From the NCBI RefSeq assembly GCF_022965805.1, contig NC_133101.1, forward strand, positions 42,197,642-42,261,641: 64,000 nucleotides of DNA, given 5' to 3'. The notes below the pieces were generated by a model, which was not told the origin of the DNA, did not search any database, and worked only from the letters and a program-made list of their open reading frames with translations. The position numbers and the translations under genes are program-made. Position 1 is the first letter of the stretch; every line of letters starts with the position of its first letter. Of the stretch, positions 48,133-58,380 are shown in pieces. This DNA is from Primulina eburnea (Eukaryota > Streptophyta > Magnoliopsida > Lamiales > Gesneriaceae).

Positions 48133-48561
48133 TTATGCATGTTTGCATGAAAGTTCTTCACCTATTTGATAGCAATTATTCGAAGACCGTGTACCTGTCA
48201 TAATGCACATGTTATCTTCATCAAAAACTTTACAAGTATGTTTATCAAATTTGACAAGAAAATTATCATCACACAATTGGCTTATGCTTATTAGATTCGA
48301 ATTTAATCCTTCAACATGAAGCACATTGTGTAGCTTTGGTAGTCCTTCAACATTCAATGTTCTCTTTCCAACAATTTTTCCTTTAGCTCCCCCTCCATAG
48401 GTCACTCTACCACATTTTTGTTCAACATAATCAATGAGATATTTTCGTGATCCTGTCATATGGCGTGAGCTTCCACTATAAAAGTACCAATGACCTGCAG
48501 TGTTAGTTTTCAATGAAGTATAGACAACATTACAGTGAGTTTTTATACCTTTGGGACCCAA
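48133..48561 (-). pseudogene. SIRE-type protease and pre-integrase segment
   Basis: WYFYSGSSRHMTG near 48490-48450 corresponds to the Asp-Ser-Gly active site of Copia proteases, but the catalytic Asp is Tyr and the following Cys is Ser. It then holds VTYGGGAKGKIVGK and LHNVLHVEGLNSNLISISQLCD, the usual protease-to-pre-integrase stretch, ending SCKHA at 48133. The frame is open but catalytically impaired. Confidence 0.85.
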
Positions 48562-48568
48562 ATTTGTC

Positions 48569-50392
48569 TTACTGTAGGTCGATAGTGGGAGGTGTTGCGG
48601 GAAATGTTGGACAACATTCGGGGCAACATCCGAATCTTCGTTGATTCATGCAGTCATCCCTGAGTTTAATGCAGTAGGGCCTGATATGTCCAGGCTTAAA
48701 ACAGTAATGACATACATACATTCGTTTTCTTTTCTTAGGAATGGGTGCAGTAGGTTGTATTTTTGTAGGACAGCTTTTGATCTGCGATTTGGATTGTGGT
48801 TGTGTGGATGTATCATCCCTTCCCTTCACAAAGATAGTCGACTTGGAAGATTCACCAATCTCAAACACACTGTGTTTGAAGCCTAATCCTTTCTTGTCAT
48901 CTCTTCCCATCAAAAGTATGGAATCAAGCTTGGATGTGCATAAATTGAACTTGTACAAGGTTTCAGTTGCCTTTTGAAGCTCTTCTTTGGTATTACCAAG
49001 TTCTAAGTTCTTTTTGCTCAAGATTATTTCAAATTTAGCAACCACAGCTTTTAATTCAGTGTTCTCTTTCATAAAAGTCGAGTTAAGCTGGTTTCTTTTG
49101 GTCCAATCCGCAAACAACTCTTCATAATGTTTTTGTACGCTGTCAAGAGTGACCTCTTCATCATCATTTTCCAATTCATAATCTACACTCGAATTACTAG
49201 AGGCTGTAGATTTTAAACATATTGATTTTTCGCAGATGTTGTGGCCAGGAGTGGCAACACCTAAAGGATTCACCCGCTGCAAGCGATTTTCTGTCAATAA
49301 TAAAGTCAAGGAGGTATGATTTTCTTCATCAGTAGACTTTTCCTCAACATCAGATTATTCACCGCTTAGGGAAACATTGTAGCCTTTATTATTGTGTAAT
49401 CTGTTAGCACATTCATTGGCATAGTGACCAAAGCCTTTGCATTCTCTACACTGCACCGAATCATACTTCTTTGAATTAAATTATCCCTTGCCTTCATTTA
49501 TTGGTTGGAATTGTTGCTTGGCAGGAAACGTTTGTGGCCTTTCAAGTGCTGGAAGACTAGGAAATTTTGATGGTTGTCTAGCTTTCTTATCTATGATTCT
49601 TTTCAAATAATCCCTAAATTTCTTTGTGATATAGGCGATGGAATCCTCACAAAGGTCAGATTCATTAGCTTCTTGGGATATTTGAAGAAGATCATCATAA
49701 GAGTCATTTGAGACTTGGAATGCTATAGTATTCCCCTTATATTTCTTCTGCATATCCATGTTCATCTCGAAGGTGCGAAGTGAACTGATAAGATCTTCCA
49801 AAGTCATCTGAGAAATGTCCTTAGCCTCATCTATTGTACAAATTTTTATGTTGAATCTTTCGACCAAAGAAGGGAGGACCTTAATAACTAAACGCTCATT
49901 GGAGATAGGGTCTCCAAGACTGAACGCCTCATTAGCAATTTCCCGTAGGCGCCGATCATAATCGAGTATGTTCTCAGATTCTTCCATCCTCATCATCTCG
50001 AAATTGGAAGTGAGCATCCTCAATCTGGTTCTTCGCACACTTTCAGAATCTTCACAGTGTCTTTGGAGAGTATCCCATGCACTTTTAGCAAAAGTACAGT
50101 TTGTGATTAAACTGAACATGTTCATTTCAACCGACGTAAATATAGCATTCAAGGCCTGTGAGTTGTAGTTCGAATTTTGCACTTCATCAGCAGTCCAGTC
50201 AGTTTCAGGTTTTGGCAAGCTGTGACCATCTTGATCTATCATGATTCGTGAAGTCCATACATTGATGACACACTGCCATGCCCTTTCATCTATGAATTTT
50301 ATGTAGTATCTGATTTTGACTTTCCATAGGCTGTAATTGGTTCTGTATATGACTGGTGGTCGAAGAGCTACGTTGGCAAGTGATGTATCCAT
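48569..50392 (-). pseudogene. gag: SIRE-type gag with two zinc knuckles
   Basis: Starts MDTSLANVAL at 50392. The capsid domain runs in one frame to 49481 (NYSLWKVKIRYYIK, FAKSAWDTLQRHCED, MEESENILDYDRRLREIANE). After a stop the first knuckle CRECKGFGHYANEC appears near 49445-49405. A coiled-coil-prone Glu/Lys/Leu segment (49160-48960) follows, then the second knuckle CHYCFKPGHIRPYC near 48705-48664. A long gag with a coiled coil and two knuckles is usual for SIRE elements. Stops at about 49478 and 49360 interrupt it. Confidence 0.88.
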
Positions 50393-50452
50393 TTAAATAT
50401 TTCTGTCAAACAAAACAAAAACCAGGATCAGCACTTAGTAAATCAAGAGTAA

Positions 50453-50464
50453 TCTCTGATACCA
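50453..50464 (-). other. SIRE-type primer-binding site (Met tRNA type)
   Basis: On the - strand TGGTATCAGAGA, two bases from the LTR end at 50467. Confidence 0.88.
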
Positions 50465-50466
50465 CT

Positions 50467-51454
50467 TGTCAGAGTTATGTTTTTCGATAGATGTGTGTAA
50501 ATATATCAACACCAGTGTAAAATTATAAATTATAGAGTAAGACAATAAATTTGTGTTTTGTCAGAATTAAGTGTTGTGTCAAATGTTATAACATTTAAGA
50601 CAACATGCAACAGAATATTAAAGTTTGAAACACAAATTCACTATAAATAAATAGATGGACAAGATTAAATTTGCACAAGAATAAATACTTGTGCGGTGCC
50701 TTATAGCAAAAGTTAATAACTAGAAACCAAAACATTTGCACAAAAACCAATCACTAGTGATTAAGACTAAAATCAATTTCCTCAACACTTTGAGAAAACA
50801 AATGCTTTCTAAAACAACCAATAATTATAAAACGTAATTAAGAAAGAAAAACAAAAAAACGTGATCCCGAAAAGCACGAGCAACTAAACACGATCTTCAG
50901 CCAACATCGTTACGATGTTGTCGGTAGATGTTTGCAACATTCAAGGCAACATGGCGATCACCACTCTTCAACACAGCATGATCCTTGACTAATTATTTTT
51001 CTGATAATCACGACGTGCACAAGTGCGTGTTTGTATGTATGATCGAGAGAGAAGAGACCCACAATGAGGTCCTTGATCTCTTATTTATAGATGTAGACTT
51101 TATCTCCACAAGGAAACCTATTTCATAAAGAAATTAAGAGTTTTATTAGAAATAAACTCTATTTAACCATTGATATCATATTTCATTAAATCATTATAAT
51201 AAATATCATATCTAGAATATATTTCCATAATTATCTCATTATCTTAAAAAATAAAATTCATATTAAATATTATTTTCAATCAATCAACAAAGAAAATATA
51301 TTGTTAGGGAAATAATTTAAATCAAGAAATTATATCAATTAAATTCGGAAATATTATTTCCCTTCAATAACTATTCTAAATCAAATCTATCTTTTTAAAA
51401 TTTTATTATACAGTTATCAGGAAGAAAAATCAATCTTATCAAGAACTTTTGACA
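50467..51454 (-). repeat. SIRE-type 5' LTR
   Basis: About 988 bp. The - strand starts TGTCAAAAGTTC and ends AACTCTGACA next to the primer site. The right boundary at 51454 is inferred from TG...CA symmetry because the partner LTR is outside the window. It holds two copies of the dyad motif (50571-50608 and 50913-50953). Confidence 0.7.
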
Positions 51455-52941
51455 TATATTAATATTATATTTGTTCAAAAATATATACAATATTTTTAAA
51501 TAACATATATTTTTATTTAAAAATACAAACAAATATATTACATGCTTAAATTTCAAAATGCACACTTTAAACTATAGGTTAATGTACTGCTTCAAACAGT
51601 TGCAAATTACTTTTTTCCGAAACGTACCTTTCATGGTAAACGGTGGTCTCCATTTGGTGGCGGCTGACTCCGAATCCAGCCTGTTAACTTCAAAATCTCC
51701 TCCCACGCCGCCTCCGCTCAAGGTGCTTCCATTTGTTCTTCAATTTTTTGTGAGCTGCCTTGCGATATCAAGCTTTTCGCATTTTGAAGCGGCTCTTGAA
51801 GGGCGAGTAGGTTTGCGATGCCGACGACGAGGTTGTTGTGTATCGTGTTCTTGCACATAAGACGTAGCGAAAGTTTAAAAATTTTGTTTTTGGACGTCGT
51901 GTATTTAAAATATTCATAAGGTATTCTAAGATTTATACATTCGAGTATTAAATGCTGGACACCAAACTATTTTGTAATGAGCGGACACCAAACGGTTAGT
52001 TCTTTTGATCGCCTAATTGGGTCCACGATCAGAAGTATTGTTCATATCTTGGTTTGCACTAGAAATCTCAAGTGATTTGTGCATAAAGAATGCGGCCTCT
52101 AAATTCCCAAAATCTAGATACAGGGCGACACGACACGGCGTGGAAGAATGCACTTGGCCGAATTTTTATTCAAAATTCTATATGGTGGCCGAGAGGTTTT
52201 GTGAGGAGAGAGAATTTTTTTGCAAGTTTTTGAGTGCAAAACTGTGATATGTATTATGAGTCCTAGTAGTGTATATATAGAATGAGACTCCTAATCTAAT
52301 TAGGAGTCCCTCTCCCCAAGGACTCTACATATATATCATTATATTAAAACTCTTATTTAATTAATAAATGATGTATTTATTAACTTTTAATAATACATGA
52401 TATATTAATATCATTTACATATATTTTATATCACCATATAAAATATATACATGTATAGGTACATTAAATTAAATAACCACTATTTAATTTATAAATTAAC
52501 TATTTGGTTTAATTAATTCTCGACTCCTCTAGATCAATTATGAGAATTTGTGCATGTTAGTAGTCACCACTACTAGTACAATCATTAGTAAATTTCAAAT
52601 TAACTAAAAACATATTTCTGAACGCATTATCACCCTGATCGACGATCCGAGAGCACTGATGTACAAAGGAAACAAATCGAAATTTCGAAGATCAAAATTT
52701 TCATTTACCAAATCTAGAACTTACCATATATGTTAGTTACCACATTGGCAGCTGGCAGTTTTTAAAACTCCTTTACTAAAACAGGCAGTTCCACTCTCTT
52801 TCTTTATTTAGCAACCATGCTAACTACAATACCTTCCGTTCTATGGAATCAGCACATAAACTCCTTTATAAGCTTCATTTTTTATTTCCATCAAACTAGA
52901 GTCACCAAATTCCAACTCCTTGAAATTTAACTATCTCAATG
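51455..52941. other. Old intervening sequence, possible decayed Copia LTR
   Basis: No clear gene. 51867-52700 resembles the inner part of a Copia LTR on the - strand: a GCGAAAGTTTAAAAATT start like that of the Copia-1 and Copia-2 LTR ends, TATA-rich middle and tandem AT blocks. No partner, primer site or target duplication is seen, so it is not called as an element. Confidence 0.35.
51618..51860 (+). CDS. Short open frame, possible host first exon
   Basis: The frame is open from 51558. A Met at 51633 begins MVNGGLHLVAADSES, followed by a Pro-run (SPPTPPPLKVLP) and a hydrophobic stretch (FVLQFFVSCLAISSF) of signal-anchor type. Its GC content is above that of the flanks. It could be the first exon of a membrane-anchored Golgi-type protein, or chance. 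No downstream exon was found before 53000 and I do not recognise the product. Confidence 0.22.
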   Translation, partial: RNVPFMVNGGLHLVAADSESSLLTSKSPPTPPPLKVLPFVLQFFVSCLAISSFSHFEAALEGRVGLRCRRRGCCVSCSCT

Positions 52942-53058
52942 TGTAACGTCCCAAATTCGACGACTATCATCACTGTATCAAGACGGGACTTTCCAGCGTG
53001 CTTATGTCCTCACTCACACGCACCCTAGGAAAATTCCCAAGGGGTCACCCATCCCAAA
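52942..53058 (-). mobile_element. 5S-rRNA-derived, Cassandra-like TRIM fragment
   Basis: On the - strand the fragment contains GGATGGGTGACCCCTTGGG, matching the 3' part of plant 5S rRNA (GGATGGGTGACCTCCTGGG), and ends GGGACGTTACA. LTRs of Cassandra TRIM elements carry a 5S-derived promoter block. The piece with the 5S internal promoter is cut off by the LTR fragment inserted at 53059. It is too short and diverged to be a 5S gene. Confidence 0.5.
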
Positions 53059-54177
53059 TGTAACGTACCGTAATTTTACTAATCAAAATTTGCGGAAAAT
53101 TAATTTTTTTTAAATAAACGAGAACATTCAAAATTCGATAAAAGAAATAAAATCCATGTCTCACAAGTTATTGCAACAAAGGCTTGAAGTTTAAAGTTTG
53201 ACAAAAGTATTAAATGTTTTCACAAGACTTAAAACATAACGGTCCTCGAATTTAGCCTCCCGTTCAGTCCAAGCCTGCTCCTTGGTCCCCACCTCCAGCC
53301 TCTTCATAAACATCCTCACCTACATCGATCAAGTCTAGTGAGTCTAAAAACTCAACACGTATAAACTGGAAGTAACAAGTACTACATAATAAAATCACAT
53401 GCAACTTTAAAATAGGACATACATACTTAAAACTTGAACTTGCATGACAAAACCTGAACATACGTACATACGTGCTTAGACGTGCCATCAACATAAACTT
53501 TTCTTAAACATGCTTGCATACTTGAACATACATAACTTCATTATTTTGCGTAGAGATATGTTTCAATGCAAGTGACCCATAACATAATCGCCTGATCAGA
53601 CTAAACCACAGTACTGGGCTGATAGGTACGAATCCACTGCCACATACATGAGATCCCCGTTCATAATTTAACGTGCTGATTGGTCCCCGTTCATAATTTA
53701 TCGCTTTCCAATCTCGATCTAAACCTGTTCATAATTTAACGGGCAGATTCGTCCCCATTCATAGTTTAATGCTTTCCAATCCTAAACATAATTTGGTCAC
53801 AAGACATTTAGCATACCTCAAAAACTAAAATATTATCTTGTACATCAGACATACTAACTTGGCGTTGAGGGATTCGTTGGACTTCGATTGGGGCCGTTGC
53901 TGCACATGCTAACATGAATTCAAATACTTAACTTGCATAACTTAGACGTAGGTATACATGCTCACCACCTAATTCCATAAATAACTTAACACATTCTAAA
54001 ATACTCGTGGCTTGACCTCATTTAAATCATCGTACTAAACCCAGACATGAAACTCCAAAACAAACGATCAAATATTTCTCAAAACATGAAGTACACGGAC
54101 CCCGTGCTTGGGTCCGTGTATGGGTCCATGTATGTGCACAAAGGAAGTACCAACAAAGGATGGGACACAGACCCCTT
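53059..54177 (-). repeat. Partial LTR of the Gypsy-2 family
   Basis: Starts (+ strand) TGTAACGTACCGTAATTTT, the inverse of the Gypsy-2 LTR end. It follows that LTR backwards through the AACGG repeats (53655-53765) and into the ACACGGACCC cluster (54090-54177). No primer site lies left of it, so it is a solo LTR or the 3' LTR of an element. The remainder must lie beyond the Athila-type element that cuts it at 54178. Confidence 0.85.
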
Positions 54178-55718
54178 TGTTGCGACTTTGATTGTTGCAC
54201 TCCAAAGAGCAGGTTGTCCACAAGTAATATAATTCGATGAGTTTGAATATCGTATTCACGAGGAAGCTAAGGTAATTACAAGTCCAATAAAATGTCTTTT
54301 TATTTATTTTTTCTTTTAGTTGTTTGAATCTTTAATTGGTAATTTTTAATTGTTCAAATTTTAATTTAAGTAGTTGAGATAGGATCCACTCTTGGTATTT
54401 TAATAAAGTTAACATTAACGAACATTATTGAAATCCACTTAATAAAAAGGTTCCAATATATTAAATAATCATATTTATATTATGTTATATATTATGATCT
54501 AATAAGTATATTATATATAACAAAACTTTAAATGTTGTCAAGTATTTATTGTGCTGTATATATATTTGTAAATGCTAAATCAAGGTTCCCACTTTAAATG
54601 GTTTGTAAAACCAAACTAACATTTAAATGGTACCAATTAATATTATGATATATTTAAATATAGTAAATCAAGGTTCCCACTTTAAATGGTTGGTAAAACC
54701 AAATAAACATTTAAATGGTTCCAAGTAATTTAATATTATAATATATTCATATATAATAAATCAAGGCATCCACTTTAAATGGTTGGTAATACCAAACTAA
54801 CATTTATTATGGTTTCAAGAATTTAGTGTAACATACAACAACAATAAATCAAAACTCCCACTTATAAGTAGGGTATAAAAATGCTTAAAGAAATAAATAT
54901 AACATAAACAATAAATAATGATTAAATAATATAAAACATAGATTCTTACTTTTTAGTAACCTTATTATCATGCCAAGAGTTTCACCTTTTCATCTCAACT
55001 TTAGGAAGTTAGCTATTCATTATTCAAAGTGTAAAATTTTGAATATGAAATTAACATGCTAATTATATTTAAATAAAGAACTAAAAGAAAAATATAGAGA
55101 GAAATACTATGAACTCAAAGGTTTGTTCATAGAATGAGGGATATCTCAATACATTACAATTCACCCCTATTTATAGCCAAATTTGGGGAGACAACCACAA
55201 ATAAAATATTATTTTTTACACATAAGTCTTCATTGGTGTTTCAAGATATTATATTATATTACACATCACTTTTGAAAATCTTCTTCTCCGAATTTGCTTC
55301 TTCACATAAAAGAAACATGTGGATTTTGTGGTATTTTTTCAGGCCATTTGACCAATTAATATGAGAGATATGGTCAAAATACTAGAGCATGGTAAAACTG
55401 CCACTCCTTTGGTAACTTTATTTGTTGCTTAATTTGATCCCAATTGTGAGAGGATTTTTATCTCATGCTTGCCACCAGTATTGTAGATATTAACATCAAC
55501 TTTCTACATGTCCAAGAATCATCTTAATCCCATTTGCAACGTCAAGTTTATTCTTGTTTTATCGAACCTGTAAAAAATAGTAAAAACTTGTAATTACACA
55601 ACAACTTATATTTTATACAATTTATTATAAAAATATAATATTTAAACATTTAATAAAACAAAAACTATATATTTATATTATAAAACATTTAATTAATGTA
55701 CAATTTTTATGTTTATCA
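54178..55718 (-). repeat. Athila-type 3' LTR
   Basis: 1541 bp. The - strand starts TGATAAACATAAAAATTG right after the purine tract and ends CGCAACA. It contains three tandem-like segments with CACTTTAAATGGTT (near 54590, 54678, 54770) spaced about 90 bp apart. Confidence 0.85.
54588..54875. repeat. Three to four diverged direct repeats of about 90 bp in the Athila-type LTR
   Basis: Each unit has the order AATCAAGG, CCACTTTAAATGG, TTGGTAA.ACCAAA.TAACATTTA, then an AT-rich tail. Units start near 54580, 54664 and 54760, with a fainter one near 54846. Confidence 0.7.
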
Positions 55719-55730
55719 CACCTCCCAACC
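55719..55730 (-). other. Athila-type polypurine tract
   Basis: On the - strand GGTTGGGAGGTG directly before the LTR start TGATAAAC. Confidence 0.8.
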
Positions 55731-56966
55731 AGCTTATTGCTAGTCCCTAGCAATTTAAGCGTTAATAGCAATACAAAACATATTGATTAATTTATACAGA
55801 AATGTAATCAAAACTATCTAAGTGTTTAAATTAAATTTGAAAACTGTCAAAGTTATATCAAGATCATCATAATTATAATTTATGAAATAATTTTAGATGA
55901 TCAATTCAAAGCTTATTTCAGGTAGTTAAATGTGAACGGCCTTCAGAAATTCTTAGTAAGATTCTCAACTCCATATCTTCACAGGTTAATAAATATTTCA
56001 ATTTATGGCAACGATTTCTCTCATGGAGTTGGAATACAGCTAAATGCTCAGAAAAATGGTTTACAGAATGCAAACAGACAAACGAGCCAAACTAATCAAA
56101 AGATAGAAAATATATTGATTCAAAATCTAGTTGTTCTTATTATATATTTTTTCCTGATATATATATATTTTTTCATAACATCATGGAATCAGACTAAGTT
56201 TATGCTTCTTGAAAACATATTTATTTAATTTGTACAATAAATTTCTCTCTTTCTTTCTTTTTTTTTATGAGAGATATATGGGTCGTAGCATATAACTTAA
56301 AAATTACATAGATCTTCAATATCTTTCTTTTTGTATTTTTCTCTTTTTTTTTCAAGAAATATCATTTTTTTTTCAAAATAAGAACTCAAGATCTAAACAA
56401 TAGATAGTTTCTCTCATAATCAATAAAGGCTCGAAAGCTGTTTTCTCAGTCCTCTCCACTCACTCACAAAATATGTGTGAGTTTAAAATTTTAGGCACTC
56501 TTATAAGGTATATCTTGGGCCATATACTTTAATAGCTGATTTTATCACAATGGTTAATCACTCAAAAAGATTTCATAAATCATACTTTTATATTGATCAG
56601 AATATTAAAATTTACTTTTTTTTTCAAATAAAAATTTAAACATTCTTAAGTAGATTAATGCATGTTCTAATTTAAATATTTCAAACATGTAATGTATAAC
56701 ATTTTTGCAAAAATTACTAAGATACAAACAATAAACATGATTTTATTTTAAAATAATATATATATATATTTTTATTTTTTAATTTTAATTTTTTTTTTAA
56801 TTTTAAATTTTTTTTATCTGTTTGTCCTCCTCCCAATCAGAATATGACATTGTCCCTAATGTCAAAATAACTATTAATAAAGAGTACATAATGAAAGAGA
56901 TATCACTTGGAATTTTATTGAAGATAACAAACTGAAACAAAGGCAAACCGATCCACGACTTTTGAA
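55731..56966 (-). other. Non-coding 3' region of the Athila-type element
   Basis: About 1.2 kb between the LOG-like gene and the purine tract. AT- and T-rich with homopolymer runs near 56256, 56360 and 56790. No credible ORF. A second CTCCTCCCAATC block near 56826-56837 resembles the purine tract region and could be an older or accessory tract. Confidence 0.6.
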
Positions 56967-57602
56967 TCAATGATCCAACTTCCTTTTCTTACTGCTTGAT
57001 TGCGACCAATTGATCTTTGTTATCATCGGATCAGGCTTATGAACAAAAGCTTCCAAATCATCAATTAATTGGTCGGCAGTCGAAGCACAGATGAGCATCC
57101 GTCGTGAATTTTCTGAAATGAAATTCTGTTCCACAACTTTATCAAGAAATGTCAACAAACTGTTATAATAAATTATTGATATTCAACAAGCCCACATGTT
57201 TATTATGGATATTCAGTTGTGCCCAAGAAAAGTGTGAAAAATTTCTTCTAATGTACCAAGCATCTGGTAGTGCGATAAAAGCATGAGAATTTTCAATCAT
57301 TTGAGTGATAATTTCATATATAGAAAGAACTTTTAATTCCTCCCCAATCGTAACACCTGTAATATTTCCTTCAGCTAAAGCTGTAGGAATAATACCCAAA
57401 CCTGACTACCTCCAAGATGAGCAGATGTTGAAACAGATCCCATTAACCCAATATTACCTCCCCCATATACCAAGTGAAATTTTTTATCAGCCAATATCTT
57501 TTCAAGATTATTCGCTGCTTCTACAAACACTTCATTTTTTCCAGGACTCGACCGACAAAATACACAAATATTTTTCAATGTTTGTGCAGAGGATCCAGCC
57601 AT
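56967..57602 (-). pseudogene. LOG-like: LOG-like cytokinin-riboside phosphoribohydrolase, intronless, frameshifted
   Basis: LOG enzymes release free cytokinin from its riboside 5'-monophosphate in the cytosol. Start at 57602 (MAGSSAQTLKN). ICVFCRSSPGK is at residues 12-22 (FCGSSPG in most relatives), YGGGNIGLMG at 46-55, then AHLGGSQV. A one-base shift near 57402 leads to GIIPTALAEGNITG and HAFIALP, then the WAQLNIHNKHVGLLN block. In the DNA the PGGxGTxEE site is still traceable (57235-57260) but small indels before and after it scramble the frame. A third frame holds FLDKVVEQNFI to the stop at 56967. The total of about 212 codons equals a full LOG protein, and no introns are seen although plant LOG genes have several. 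It sits in the env position of an Athila-type element. Confidence 0.85.
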
Positions 57603-57622
57603 GTTTTTACTTTTTTTTTGGT

Positions 57623-57657
57623 CTGCAAAAATAGAGAGAAATATGAGAGATTTTATA
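57623..57657 (-). promoter_or_regulatory. TATA-like box and splice-acceptor-like site upstream of the LOG-like ATG
   Basis: On the - strand CCCTATAAAATCTC (57651-57660), then a pyrimidine-rich stretch ending TTTTTGCAG at 57623, 21 nt before the ATG. It could be a promoter carried with the gene or an acceptor for a spliced subgenomic RNA. Neither is shown. Confidence 0.35.
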
Positions 57658-57855
57658 GGGGTAATATGTTATCATGACAAAACTATGGGTCACAGCTGTA
57701 AAGAGAATAAATAGTAAAAACAATAATGACAAACATGCATATAAACAGTAGTGTGATTGTGGCTCACAATTTTCCTCTGGTTTTATATCCAGAAACGACT
57801 TCAACGCCTTCTATGAGTCGAGGATATGCTTCCCATCCAATTTTCTTATAAATTG

Positions 57856-58290
57856 TCAAACAGGGTCTTTTTTAGTCGGACTCCCAAGACTATGACGCTC
57901 ATCTTGGAATTGTTTCCATAAACGGAGAAATTCAATATGCACATGTCCACTAGAATGCGTCTCAAGAGTCAATAAGATGTTATCTAAAGACTCCTTACTC
58001 AACCCATTCTTAATGAAACCAATTTTATCTTCTCTGTTATTGGAAACACATCCCAAAGATCTGCATCGTTTGTCACAAGTCCATCTTGCACACTTATGAC
58101 AAACCCCTAAACTTTTGGCCCTTCGTTTTTCGCATAAGTGCTTTTTCTTAATCCAGGCAAATACCGAATGAGCAATGATTGTGGAACTTCTCCTCCTAAT
58201 CGGACCTTAGCTTCTATTACAAGACGAATATCTTCTAGAATTCTTTTTTTTATTAGAAATCTCAATTTTCACACCTTCATGCATACATTT
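57856..58290 (-). pseudogene. Unrecognised Cys-rich ORF between integrase and the LOG-like gene
   Basis: One frame (about 58240-58105) reads LEDIRLVIEAKVRLGGEVPQ and LLIRYLPGLRKSTYAKN. One base later the next frame continues VCHKCARWTCDKRCRSLGC, then SKESLDNILLTLETHSSGH and FLRLWKQFQDERHSLGSP, stopping at 57856. The two pieces look like one protein of about 130-140 residues with a zinc-binding-like Cys pattern (CX2CX4CX3C). I do not recognise the family. It may be an Athila accessory gene or part of the captured sequence. Confidence 0.4.
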
Positions 58291-58380
58291 TTCTTAGAAC
58301 ATTTTCAGAAACAGAGGGAAAATATTTACAAATTTTTGAGAGAATTTTATCCATTTTGAAAAAAAAGAAATGATTTTTTT

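Larger units (their letters stand above)
27135..51454 (-). mobile_element. SIRE-type Copia retrotransposon, 3' end displaced
   Basis: Read on the - strand from 51454: LTR (51454-50467), Met-type primer site, gag with two zinc knuckles, protease, integrase, RT, RNase H and an env-like third ORF. This order and the gag style (a TNYSLWKVKIRYYIK-like start) mark the SIRE/Maximus group. Two insertions split it at RT: Gypsy-2 (29309-44106) and a solo LTR (44117-46039). Copia-1 cuts it at 27134, and the remaining 3' end with its LTR lies left of the window. It is the outermost layer of the nest. Confidence 0.85.

Noticed and set aside
53012..53058. 5S rRNA gene
   Set aside because: Only the 3' part of 5S matches, with changes, and it is joined to TRIM-like ends. 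It is not a functional 5S gene.
55932..56228. ORF on the + strand in the 3' region of the Athila-type element
   Set aside because: AT-rich, Asn/Ile/Phe-dominated, wrong strand for the element, no family resemblance.
57163..57602. Working LOG gene of the host
   Set aside because: At least two frame breaks and scrambling around the catalytic Pro-Gly-Gly motif; it lies inside a retroelement on its coding strand.
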